A stretch of 64,000 nt of DNA from Golubevia sp. BC0850 (lineage: Eukaryota > Basidiomycota > Exobasidiomycetes > Golubeviales > Golubeviaceae). The DNA is taken from NCBI GenBank assembly GCA_012976225.1, contig JAAVVG010000005.1:992001-1056000 (forward strand), in the 5' to 3' direction. Shown here one piece after another: positions 11,033-21,461 of the stretch (position 1 is its first letter; each line of letters begins with the position of its first letter). The notes below the pieces were generated by a model. It was given only the letters and a program-made list of their open reading frames with translations, was not told the origin of the DNA and made no database searches. The position numbers and the translations under genes are program-made.

Positions 11033-12524
11033 TTAAACCCCATGAAGCTTCAACGACTCTAAGTTGCCTTCAAAAAGTTCCCAAAGCCAACTCAGTCCCT
11101 GGGAGAAAGGACAGATCCGGTCGGCAGTCGACAGACAGCTATCCCCGTTTGAAACATCACCAACTGGAAAGATGTAAAGAAAAGTAGTGGTCAGCGAAAT
11201 CAATGGAAAGTTGGGAACAGAGTCTTTTCAATCAATACTTACCAATCTCTCCCAGCCTAGCTGGAAAGTGATGAGCTCAATCTCGTTTCGATCATCGAGG
11301 TGGCTCTTGGAATCTCACTAGCTTCCCTCCAAGAACCTAAGCTGTTCTGGAAATGTCGAAGCCAGTCCTTGATTTGTGATCAGTTATGAAGGAACGTCGA
11401 CTTTTCGAAGGTCTGGAAAGAGTCTCTTGTGGAAGATGATTGAAAGAAGAGTATCTCCCTCATAGTCCTTAGTTGCCTCGGCACAAGAGCAGTGACTTTG
11501 ACCTGTAGTGCTTCCAAGGCAGTCGATCTTAAGTGGTTGGGAAGTCACAAGACCAACAATGACGGTTAAATCTGAAGAGTTTTCGTGACTTGTAGCACTC
11601 GATGAATCACGTCCGTCTCTACGTTCTGTGACCATGACTTTCTACCTTTCTAACTTCCTCTTAGACTAGATGAGAACTTGTTTATGTGAATCTGAGGGTT
11701 AATAGTTAGATTCTTGATATAAGAGAGACCCGTGAAAGTGGAGCTGTATTCATCGAGATAGGCATAACCAGATCGCTTGTAAAGGTGAGAGCTGCTTAGA
11801 ATAGATGAAGAAGAACTAGAAGAATCCAAGTGATGTTTCGAACCTTCATCATGTTTGGAAGTCGATTCGGATTTGACGTTGTGATGGAGACTTTCTTCAG
11901 AGAATGCGATAGGAAATGGTGAGGAACTTTCTTGCCCGAACTGATCTCTTTTTTATAGGAAGGCTGGCAGCAAAACCGCCTAGGACAACTAAAGTTTGAA
12001 GATTCTTCGCCTTACCTAGTATGAACCTGGCTACCAGATCATCCAGTCTTACTGGGAGCAGCGTGTATCGGTATGGAACTTCGAGTTCCTTCCAAAGGCT
12101 TTCCGAGGAAGCGAGGGAGCTCTGGAATCTTCGGTTTTCTTGAGATCGATAGATCAGGCTTCTCTCAAGAGTCTGATGTTGAGTCCAAGCGCAGGTTTCC
12201 GCTGAAGAAGACGGTGGGGAAAAGTGTAGTTGACGCCTCGAAGAGTGAAAGAGTTCCAAACCCGCCGAGTCTCTTTGAAAGTCGTCGCCATCGAGAAGGG
12301 TCTGGTCTCTGACTCTGAGAGATGAGACTGATAAAGGAGAAAGTTTTGAGGAGCAATATGAGCTTGCAGAGGCCAAAGTTGCAAAAAGACTTTACTTACC
12401 TTCTAGCTGCTCTTCTCTTTTCATCCAATCCGACGCCCACCCCCTCGTTTCCGAGTAGCTCCGCATGAAAATCCAAGGACCTAAGTTTGTCCTTGGACAT
12501 CTTGAGGAGATCGAGGTGGTCCAT
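11033..12524 (-). pseudogene. Diverged, probably decayed F-box/LRR-like family member (copy B)
   Basis: The minus strand shows family segments in the correct order: an ATG-led exon (12524-12400) with GTAAGT donor; SSESLWKELEVPYRYTLL...GKAKNLQTLVVLGG; VPHHFLSHSLKKV...NITWILLVLLHLF; GYAYLDEYSSTFTGLSYIKNL; GDTLLSIIFHKRLFPDLRKVDVPS; and EIELITFQLGWERL. It ends with the conserved last intron (11164-11242, GTAAGT...CAG) and last exon VGDVSNGDSCLST. Each aligns to the copy near 57-58 kb. The segments fall in different frames with intervening stops, so at least three or four breaks are present. It is the most divergent copy and ends later than the others (stop at 11033-11035). Extra introns could rescue part of it. 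Confidence 0.5.
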
Positions 12525-12762
12525 GGTGCTTCGAGAGAAGTTGAAGAAGGACGGGAGAGATCACAAAATGCATTTCCATTTGTAGCTCAGCCTTTTCTAT
12601 CTACTCACCTTTTTTTCCCAATTGAATCCGCTTTTGCTTGATGGTTTTGTGAAGGGTTTTGTGAAGAAGAAGTATTTAGAAAACGCGAGCTCTATAACCT
12701 CGATCTCTCCAGCGAGCTCCACACCTGACACCTTCTCTCCAACCCAACACCTGTTTCGAATC

Positions 12763-15470
12763 ATGGCAGCTCTAATTCCACTGATTCATCATGAAAAGCA
12801 AGAACCTGGATCAATGCTATGCGCTCAACACGCACTCAATTCATTACTTCAAGGACAATACTTTGATCCCTCACAGTTAAGTGAAATTGCTCAAAATTTA
12901 GATGAGTTGGAGAAAACTCAGATGGATGAACAAGCTTGGAATAAAAGAGGAAAGGATAAGAGTAGCTTGAATATGGACGATACTGGTTAGTACAAACAAT
13001 AAGGATGCAGTTGTACATTGCTTGGAGCTCAAACAGGTTTTGGTTGAAATGGGATGACTGATCAGGTTCCTATCAGAGGAGAAGAGGGCTTCGTCATGCC
13101 TCATTGAGGAGGTCATCTCCTGCAAGGAGCTGGTCGGAGAAAGTAGGATCCTTTCAATTACTAGATGCACGCTTCAGATGGCCGAATCGAGCCAGAAAGG
13201 TGGCAGAGTGAGCTCGATTGGAGGTCGATCGGAGGGTGACGTTAGTCTCAGTCAGCTCACTTCCACGCAGTGGTCCTGGACTGGCTTTCAATTCTAGTAT
13301 GCAGAACAGTGTTAACTGAGCATCTGTCAAGGGCTAAGAAGCGCAAGTAGAAGTTCGTGCTGGAAAGGTAGAGAGGTCTGCTTCTACCTCTACCTGCCTC
13401 TCAGATCCGCCACTGACTGCCTCGGGTGCTGAAGCTAGTCTTTCGATCCATTCCCCACTGGTTCTTTGAGTTTAGATTCACATCCTTCTTCCAGCTTCAG
13501 TTGAAGAACCTAGCAGATTCGAATCAGCCTCTGTTGGGCTTTCAATCGATCCCAGCCCAACACCTCCCAACCTCCCCTTCCTATTCTAGCAGTTCTCAGC
13601 TGTTTTCCCAAAGCTCTTTTTTTCAAACATCTTACCATCAGCTGACCCTCTCCCATTCCTCTCTTTTCTCCTCCCAGGCTTCTTCTCCCTCTCAGTCCTC
13701 GAACAAGCTCTATCAGTTTGGGGTCTAACCCTGGAGAGATGGAGATCTTCGAAAATGAAACCCTACCAAGATCATCCTGAAGATCAGAATGCATTCGTCT
13801 TGAATCTGGAGAGCCATTGGTTTTCGTTCAGAAGGTTTGGTGGGAAGGAATCTAGCTGGTTAGTACTCCAGAGATAAGACGATGTGTTTGACTCCTGGGC
13901 TACTTTGCTAGGGAGGGGTGGAGAAAATGATTTCGGACTGATCTTTGTTCATCTCTTCTCGCTATCTCGTTTTTTTGGAACTCCTGCTTCTCGATCTTAC
14001 ACTCTCAGGTACAATCTCAACTCTTTCCTTCCTGCTCCTCAATGGGTAGGACCGAAATACCTTGGAGCTCTATTGAATCAAGCTGAAACGGAAGGGTATT
14101 CAATCTTCAGTGTTCGCTCTTTGCAACAAGACGACAACATGAAAATGGAGATTCCAACCATCTTCCTATCTTCTGAAGCTGATGAAATGGCTATGAGTTC
14201 AGGTTCCTCTGGATTTGGAAGTAGTAGTGGTGGAGATATGGAATTGATGAATGGAAGAGCAAGAGCAAGTGGTAGCGGAAAGGGAAGTGGGAATTGGGGT
14301 GCCGGAGACGACGAAGATGAAGAACTGGAAGCGGCTTTGAAAGCTAGTTTAATGGATTCCAACCCTGAAAATGGATCTGGTAGTACTTCCAATAAGTCTA
14401 AGAAAAATGGAAATGGATCAAACGTTAGAAGGCATAGATCTCATGAATCTCAAGATGGAGAAGAAGAACAGGAGGAAACTGATGAACATTTAGATCTAAT
14501 CGCTCCTTTCAAGAAGAAGAATAGGGGTAAAGAGAGAGCTTCTTCGAGGAAAGGATCCCAAGATATTGAAGAAGATGAGGGAGAAGGTAGGTTCGGATTG
14601 CCAACTGTTAGTGGTAGGAGAAGAAGAGGTAGTAGCAAACTTAGAGATGAAGATGATGATTTAGAGGAAGGAAGCTCGAATGGTTTAGCTAAAGGTAAAG
14701 GTCGATCTTCAGAATCTAAATCTAAGAGTAAAAGTGGGGGAACCTCAAAAGACAATGCAATTTCTGTTGACTCGGATGATGAGGATGGAAATGCTACTCT
14801 TCAAAAGTCACCTTTCCTCAACCCAGCTTTAAGAGATCAAGATACTGGAGTCATCGATGTTGATGATCTAGATTCCGGAACTGAAGATGAAGATGAAGGC
14901 GATGATGAACCCAAGTTTATGGGTCAGTCAAAAAGGAAGACCAAGCAGAACGGAAATAGAAGCAGAGTGGTTGATGATTATGATGAAATCGAACAATCTT
15001 TAAACCTTCAACAAGAAGAGATCGACCAAGTTAAAGCTCACGCTAGAATTAAAGATCGTTTCTATGATGATGAGGATGCTGAATTTCAAGCCGCTTTAGC
15101 TGCTTCCTTAGCTGAAAATGAAGATTCTTCGGCTTTCAAAGTCAATTCTCAAACTCCAGATAGAGCTGGAGGAAGCTCTAGATCTAGAAACGATGAAGAC
15201 TTCAACTTTCAGAAATGGCAAAATTTCAAAACTCCTCCTCCTGATGATGTGGCTAAGATCGCGAGGAATAGAGAACTTGCTAGAATCAAAGAGAAGGAAG
15301 ATAGAGAAGAGAAGGAAAGGATTAAGAGAGGTGAGGTGAAAGTTGCTCCAGTCGAAGTTGATGGGAAGAAAGGAGATGAAGAGGAAAAGGAGGAGGAGGA
15401 AGAAGAAGAAGAAGAAGAACCTTCTCCGGAAGAGATTAGGAGAAGGAGATTGGCTAGATTTGGAGCTTAA
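12763..15470 (+). CDS. Ataxin-3-like Josephin-domain deubiquitinase with UIMs
   Basis: Three exons: 12763-12985, 13678-13858 and 14009-15470 (1866 nt, 621 aa). The Josephin domain spans about residues 1-195. The catalytic Cys is in GSMLCAQHALNSLLQG, the catalytic His in FVLNLESHWFSFRRF and the Asn in WYNLNSFLPAP. GYSIFSVR closes the domain. Two ubiquitin-interacting motifs follow, DEELEAALKASLMD and DAEFQAALAASLAE, separated by acidic, Ser/Lys-rich disordered sequence. A terminal EEIRRRRLARFGA resembles the arginine-rich p97/Cdc48-binding motif. Ataxin-3 family proteins trim polyubiquitin chains in protein quality control and DNA repair. Intron 1 (692 nt) is several times longer than usual here; its splice sites are fixed by NMDDTG|GFFSLSVLEQAL continuity. 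Confidence 0.92.
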
Positions 15471-15784
15471 AGGTTTCATGAAGAGGCAAATATCAAGTAG
15501 CAACATTCCTTCTTTTTTGTTTCGATTCGACTTCTTGTTCTCATTGTACTTGTAGTGTTGCGTTAATTCAACTCTTTGCCTTCCAGTCAAGGGAAACCCG
15601 TACAGACTTGTGAACGTTGCCCCCGTGAGGTTCGAGGACCAAATGGTTGCTAGCAGCTATGGGCCTATAGCGTTCCTCGACTGCGAGAGGACAGGAAGGA
15701 TCTCTGGATTGGTCGATCCAACGTTGCTTCCTGGAGGACTGGAAATGTAGAGATAGGTAGTCGGAAAAGAAAAGGGGGTCTTTC
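15471..15784. other. Intergenic, no feature seen
   Basis: 3' flank of the Josephin gene followed by non-coding sequence. Nothing recognisable before the tandem duplication at 15785. Confidence 0.3.
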
Positions 15785-15916
15785 GCACTTGCGCTCATGT
15801 GTACGGTGAAGTATAGATTAGCAAAAAGTTCAAGAGAGAAAACTTCAGACGCACTTGCGCTCATGTGTACGGTGAAGTATAGATTAGCAAAAAGTTCAAG
15901 AGAGAAAACTTCAGAC
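15785..15916 (+). repeat. Perfect tandem duplication of a 66-bp unit
   Basis: The 66 bases at 15785-15850 are repeated without a mismatch at 15851-15916. The unit is a multiple of three and stays open (each copy would encode MCTVKYRLAKSSREKTSD). It matches the 5' flank of the family copy at 56.3 kb (shared words include TAGCAAAAA and AGTTCAAGAG). It is therefore a duplicated piece of the family's upstream region, and its perfection indicates a recent event. Confidence 0.85.
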
Positions 15917-16413
15917 CTTCTCTTTTCTTCGTTCCCGACCATCGCATCTTTAACCAGCTTCAACCTCCCAGGGAAAGAAAGGTTAGTAGATAGACATCGA
16001 TTCACTTTGCTGTTTGCCGCCGATTACACCGAAGAGAGGCTTCTTTCAGATGTTGTTTCAAACGGGATTCTGCCAAACTTGACGGAAACGGTACTTCCTT
16101 CTAAGCCAATCGGTGAAGGCAGTCAGGAGGCAAACTCTCCACGCTCTGTCAGACTTTGGAAAGAGTCTAGGAGAGTGTTGAGGAAGAATGAGATGGTGAA
16201 AAGTCGGAGGATCAAGCTGAGGACTTTGGAGGTAGGAGAGACTGATAAGCAGGATTTGAACATGCTCTTTGAGGGCTGCTCTTGGTGCATTGGGGTCATC
16301 CAACCTCGAGCTCCCTCTCTTTCCACTTCCTTTCCTTACCAGTTGGCGATGAATCAAAAGGAGAGAACTGTCTTTCAACTATACCGTGGATCTCTCCCTT
16401 TCCTCAATACTGA
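15917..16413 (+). pseudogene. Family copy C: upstream flank fused to the 3' third of an F-box/LRR-like gene
   Basis: Sequence 15917-15975 continues the upstream-flank homology to the 56.3-kb copy. At about 16010 it switches directly to the C-terminal coding part: YTEERLLSDVVSNGILPNLTE, SKPIG, SVRLWKESRRVLRKNEMVKS and KLRTLEVGET. Most of the coding region (about 1.2 kb) is absent. The conserved last intron is present (acceptor at 16341-16342), but its donor reads ATAAGC, having lost GT. The last exon would encode VGDESKGENCLSTIPWISPFPQ. Nucleotide identity to the 57.9-kb copy looks about 85 percent by eye in the shared part. Confidence 0.65.
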
Positions 16414-16450
16414 ACCAAATGGTCTCACTCATCAAACTCATCAGTCATGA

Positions 16451-16941
16451 TACTTGCCAAGGATGGTGCGTCAGAGTGTGAGATGGCGATGTGGACATTA
16501 GGGGAAGAAGCAGCTAGGCGGAAGACTTGACCTTGTAAAAGCTCAAATCCGAACTCCCGATCTCTTTTCTGAACCTCAATTCGGGATATAAATCCCAGAA
16601 TTATGAGAGAAAAAAGAAAGAAGTGAGAGATGAAGTCAAATGTACGGGCTTGAGGTCTCTTGTGAAAGCTCAGAAGCTTTGTCTCATTTTGACGGCTTCT
16701 TCCTTGTTTGGATTTGTTTCCATCAAAATCAAAGATTGTTCAATCAGATTCAGAAAAGACGAGATTCAACTGTGTGGCTAGAAATTACAATGATCACGCC
16801 TCCAACTTGTCAGCTTTGCTCCAGAAAGATTCGAATCCAGGTCCTCCAAATCCCCTGGATAGTGAACAGAAAGCGGGCAGTAGATTTGCGTGCATCAGAA
16901 AAGTGACTGTAGATCGAAGATTCCGGAGAATAAGCTTTGAC
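16451..16941. other. Intergenic, no feature seen
   Basis: Lies between family copy C and the 3' end of the minus-strand questin-oxidase-like gene. No coding signal or repeat recognised. Confidence 0.3.
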
Positions 16942-18755
16942 TTACCATCTCATCGGTTGAGCTCCATCCCATTCGACCCCTTGAGACAACAATACTTGCA
17001 TCGCAGTGTTCGAGAAAGCTTTCCCATCTAGCTCGTTCAGACCTTTCCAAATTTGCATGTTAATGTTCTCATTCCTTTGTACTCCTGCTCTCTCTGCATG
17101 TTCGATTGCTTGTAGAGCTTCAGGCTGAAGACTGAAGTTGTTTCTAGATTTCGATAGACCGAGTGCTTCCGAGTAATAGTAAAGAGCTCTGGTGGCTTTA
17201 GCGACGTGTTGGTCTAGATGACTAGCAGAATAAGATAAGATTTGATCCCATGAAGAAGAGAGATCAGAAGGTTTTGAGACTTGATTCATTCGTTGAATGT
17301 CAAAGGCAGGTCTCCCAGCTTCGATCCACATCAGGATACAAGTTCTGAAGAAGACGTGAAGTAATTCGGCTCGATTTGATTCTTGAAGATGTGGTAGAAT
17401 AGAGGGTAAGAAAAAGGCAGCGTTGTTTCCGTGCATGCTGAGAAGTTGGAGAGACGAAGGGTAAGATCAGTCTAATGGGACCTCTAATCAGAATTAGCCC
17501 GCTAACGAGCCACTCACAGCATGAAGTCAAGCTTCGGTTTATATCCAGCTCGGAGAGTGGCACCCATCAAAAGCATGTTGAGCCACATCAGCTCCTCGAC
17601 CTTTCTCCACCACCCATCTCCTTGTTTGCTAGGATCCTTTACATCTGCTCCGTAAAGTTTCCATCTGTCGCAGTAAGTTGAGATCAGAGTTCCGAGCTCC
17701 TTGGCAATGGCATAATTCCCTCGAGTTGCTAAAGAATGCGTTTTGATTGGAGAAAGCGAAGGATCCAAACCCATCAAGGCGGTAATCGAGAAAATTGAAA
17801 GTTCCTCTGAGGAATCTTCCATCTTGGCGATGGATGAAGTCGAAGCTGACGGAGTATTCATCTCACCTAGCCCGTCTTTCGTAATGCAAGCCATAGCCAT
17901 ACCTGTGATGAAAGGTCAACCTCGCAGCTTCAGCTTCAGAAGCTTGCCTCACGACTTGACGAGACTCAAGCTCCACTCTCACCTTCGCTAAGCAATTCCC
18001 TACTCTCAAACTCAGTTCCATATCCAACATGTATGACAGGATGAAGAGCACCGCTCATTAACCTGTTCAGCATTCCACCCTCCCGAGCTTCTTCACCAAA
18101 AAGGTACTTTTGAAAGAAAACTGAAACTTCCATTCTCTTCGATTCGGAGTCGAATAGCTCCAAGTACCTCCAATAAGCCTTTCTATCTCCTAGATACTTG
18201 GTCCAATTCGTTGAGTCGAGTACTGGAATTCTATCTCCCTCTTTTGGATGAGCGTTCAAATGAAAGTCAGGTTTTAGATACCTTTGAAGGTTTGATGCGG
18301 TGATGCTATCGAAGTCTGGAGATCTGCCTCCAATAGAGTAGGAAGCTAGAAGTTGATGTGCTAGATGATTGTGTCTCCCAACATCGTCGAAGAAGATGTG
18401 AAAGGCCTAGAGGAAGAACGAAGAAAGTCCGAGGTTCAGAAACAAGTCCGAAGTGGTACTACCTTTGGTTGTGACTCACCTTGTGATTCTCATCCAAAGT
18501 TTCACGTAGATTCTCGAAATCTTTTGAAGAGGAGGATTGGAGAGTACGGATGAGAGTTGAAGGACGAATTTGCAGTGAAGGTGAAAGTTTGAGATTAGAT
18601 TTGGGAACTTGGATCATCGTTCGAGGCGCCGAGGTGTTGAAATCGGATCTTCGAGGTTGGTTGATTGGGAATCCTGACCCTTTAATAGGCGTTCGAAGTA
18701 GCATCCTTGACAGGTTGGCGACCATGTGCTTACGAAGATTGAGGTGAACGGACAT
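16942..18755 (-). CDS. Questin oxidase-like protein (AflY/DUF4243 family)
   Basis: Four exons on the minus strand: 18755-18480, 18406-17983, 17902-17518 and 17437-16942. They sum to 1581 nt (526 aa); introns are 73, 80 and 80 nt. Diagnostic motifs of the family are FHIFFDDVGRHNHLAHQLLA, WTKYLGDRKAYWRYL, MSGALHPVIHVGYGTEFE and the C-terminal LMHGNNAAFFLPSILPHL. Family members are Baeyer-Villiger-type oxidases in fungal secondary metabolism (questin oxidase, AflY), but many homologues are uncharacterised. Before the domain lies a roughly 90-residue Arg/Ser-rich, acid-poor leader that looks like a mitochondrial presequence, unusual for the family. An alternative start is the in-frame ATG at 18725. 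Substrate unknown. Confidence 0.85.
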
Positions 18756-19378
18756 AACACTTTGGGCCGTAAAATGAAGGTTAGGTCGTTTTCTCTCTCT
18801 CTTCTCGGCCTATTTGTTCAGACATGCGTCCAAAAGATAGAAAGAGTTCGGTTGAGAGGAAGGGAGGTGGGAAGGATTGGGAATAAGAGCACAGGTAGCA
18901 CGGAGATAGTAGTAGTAGAGGGCTTGACGAATTACTCTCTTCTCTTGCGAAGTCGGATGAAGGAGGAACTTCAAGATGGTTTGAACACAGCCCCAAATCT
19001 GAATGGAAGAAAAGGGTGACCGGAACGCAGAGTTGTTGGGCTTTGGGTCGAATGGACGAATCACGAATCGCGAAGCTGCTTTTATTCTCATTCTTTTTCT
19101 TCCTTCCATACCTTTCACCCAAGATCGTTGAGCGACCTCTATCGATCACTGTCAAGGTGAGAAAAGATATCCTAGTCCTATCGCACTTGGAAGGCCAGAA
19201 AAACTGAAGTCAATACGCTGACCATTCAATTCATTCCTCGGCTGTTCCGGTTCGTCCCAATTTCCAATTTCCATGGCTCTCGCTCATCCTACGTTCTCTC
19301 TAAAATCGCCAGTCGAACTAAGGGTGGACTCATCGGAACGACAATCATTCTCTTCTATTCACCTTCAGTTTTCCAAAG
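18756..19378. promoter_or_regulatory. Divergent promoter region
   Basis: Holds the 5' flanks of the questin-oxidase-like gene (-) and the F-box gene (+). Short open frames on both strands carry no recognisable domain. A CT-rich leader precedes the F-box ATG at 19379. Confidence 0.3.
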
Positions 19379-20469
19379 ATGAACATCAATGACGTCTTAC
19401 CTCCCAAGATCCTACTCTCCGCTTTTGAGTCACTCACTCTGTGAGAGATGGTGATCGCCAGGGAAGTCTGCAAACAGTGGTTGAAGCTAATCAATGAAAG
19501 AAAGTTACCATGGAGAATTTCGGTACTTCACTGGGAAACTCCAGAGAGCACGATTCAGGTCCTCAAACAATTTGACGAAAGAAGTTGTTCATCTATGACC
19601 GAAGTCTTACTAGCTCCAAACGCTCATATCTATTCAGATTCAGAATTTAAGAAAATAGGAACTTTCCTCAAAAAGTCTAAGAAAGCACTTATATTCCTAC
19701 GTATTACTTGACTAATACTCACATTTCTACCTTTCAGGCTATCGCAGAATCTCTTTTACCCAAACTTTCACAGTTGGTTCATTTTAGATTAGCCAATAAG
19801 ATAGATAATTGTAAAGTTCAACTTGATAGAGAAACTGAACCTCAACCAGCTCGTTTAGAAGTTTTATGGTTACAATCACTTTGGAACTTTCCCATCAGTC
19901 ATCCTAATCTCTTCACTTCCCTTGTTTCCCTTCAAGTAGGTAGTTTCTATGGTTGTACTATATGGAGAAGTATCCTAGTCAATTCTGCTTCAACACTCAA
20001 ACACCTGAACATCAATTTAGAACCTCAAGAAGAAGAAGAAGACGAGGATGTCGAGACACTTCACTTCCCCATCCTACAAGTGCTAGAAATCAAAGATTGG
20101 GATGGTAACTTTCCTTCCTGGCTCTCATTTCCATCAACTACCAAGGTCAGCATGGATCTTGCTCTTGCCAGCTTACCATCAGTATCTGAACTTTGGTTGG
20201 ACCTTGCAAGTAGATGTCCTACCCTCAAATCTATAAGATTAGATTACCTAGATAGCACCTCGGTTCCAAAATTATTGGATCTCCTGAAGAAAAGAAATGA
20301 GAACGTTGATGCTGGATCAGAAAGAGATGGTGTTAAGATGGAGAAGCTCAAGAGACTTGCGATTCCTTTCAAAAGCTTTGACGATGAAATGCTGGAAGAA
20401 TGTAGGGACCTTGTGGGAGAGGTTGTCGATTCAGCCTCAGAGCCAAGGAATTCGATAGTCGTTCTATAA
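19379..20469 (+). pseudogene. F-box/LRR-like gene interrupted by an in-frame TGA
   Basis: From the ATG at 19379 the frame reads MNINDVLPPKILLSAFESLTL, an F-box start (LPPxIL). It then meets TGA at 19442-19444 and continues in the same frame EMVIAREVCKQWLKLI, the usual F-box continuation. Exon 2 starts at 19748 after a 47-nt intron (19701-19747) and encodes leucine-rich repeats such as LSQLVHFRLAN, ARLEVLWLQSL, TLKHLNINLE and PTLKSIRLDYL. The C-terminus is at 20469. F-box proteins act as substrate adaptors of SCF ubiquitin ligases. Either one nonsense change has removed the F-box and translation restarts at ATG 19448, or the stop is a sequence error; no splice pair removes it. The rest of the frame is intact. 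Confidence 0.65.
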
Positions 20470-20839
20470 AGAGCTATCTTCTGTATCACTAGTCAGTAAG
20501 TTGAAATCGAGATATAACGTGATAGCGCTCTTTTCACACTCCTCTGTTCTCCCTCTCTCAGTTCTCTCTGAAGTCCATGCCATAGAACCTCGGTTCACCC
20601 TTCGTAATGCCTCTCAGACTTGAAATGCCCCAAAAGAAAGTACAGCAGCAGCCTCTGGTATTTTGCGAATCTAACGAAGCTCTCTCTCTCGGAAAATTTG
20701 GAAGTGGAACGTTCAAGACTCATTTTGTTTTAGACTCTACTCTGACCTTTAGTGGTACCTCTAATCTAACATTTTTTTACCATTCAACCCAACTCTTCTG
20801 GGAGAGTGCGTGGTCTAATTTCGAACAAACGTCCTTCAA

Positions 20840-21151
20840 GATAATCCGATCTTCGGAGAACATTATGTCAAGAAATTGGAAGTGGCTAGCTTCTGGTTTG
20901 ATAAAGCTAGAAAAGAGATTCATTCACAGAGCAAACATCTGCAGGCTGGAGAGTTGGAAACTCCAAGAGGGAGTGGACTTCTTTGGCGGAAAGCTCTTGA
21001 GGATGGGAAGAATCAAAGGTGTAGATGGGAGTTTTGGAAGAGAAGATTGAAGGTTATTTAGGAATTTAAGAGAAGTGGCGAGGACATTAAGGGATTGGTT
21101 AGGAAGATGCAGGAGAGGATGGGGGAGATTGAAAGGGGGAGTGAGGGCTAG
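20840..21151 (+). pseudogene. DUF3632-like fragment
   Basis: Frame 2 reads FGEHYVKKLEVASFWFDKA, GSGLLWRKALEDG, RCRWEFWKRRL and, after a TAG at 21059-21061, KGLVRKMQERMGEIE. The order (GE.W...V..A..W, then LW, then RW.FWK.RL) resembles the C-terminal half of the fungal DUF3632 family, function unknown. The in-frame stop and lack of an upstream half in frame suggest a remnant, though a short intron could be hidden. Family assignment is from memory of the motif pattern and is tentative. Confidence 0.35.
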
Positions 21152-21461
21152 TTTGAATGTCATTGCTTTGAGGCTCAGCTCTTGCTTTCTTGCTTTCGAG
21201 GGCCAGATTGAGGACGCATGACACTAAAAGTGGGGGAAGATAACCTTTGAGAACTTTATTCGTTAGAAGCAAGATCAACTTTGACGAGACTCTCGCCCTG
21301 TTGACGTAGAACTCAGACTGGCCGAGACGAGAATTCAATCTCTTGATTAGTCAGTCAAACCAAAGAGAAAGAGCTCACTCCTTCACTTGAAACGATTGTT
21401 GACATTGCATCATTTTCTACAGCAAATTTACAGATCGAAAACCTCAAGTCCAAAGGCCTAG
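21152..21461. other. Intergenic, no feature seen
   Basis: Between the DUF3632-like remnant and the 3' end of the minus-strand AsaB/CmcJ-like gene. Nothing recognised. Confidence 0.3.

Noticed and set aside
10822-11187. Plus-strand ORF of about 120 codons after a TATA-like box
   Set aside because: No domain, and it runs antisense over the conserved last exon of family copy B.
14078-14755. Long minus-strand frames rich in Ser/Leu opposite the Josephin gene
   Set aside because: Shadow of the acidic, Ser-rich coding strand.
19442-19444. TGA as a selenocysteine codon
   Set aside because: Fungi lack the selenocysteine machinery and no SECIS-like structure was seen; nonsense change or error is simpler.
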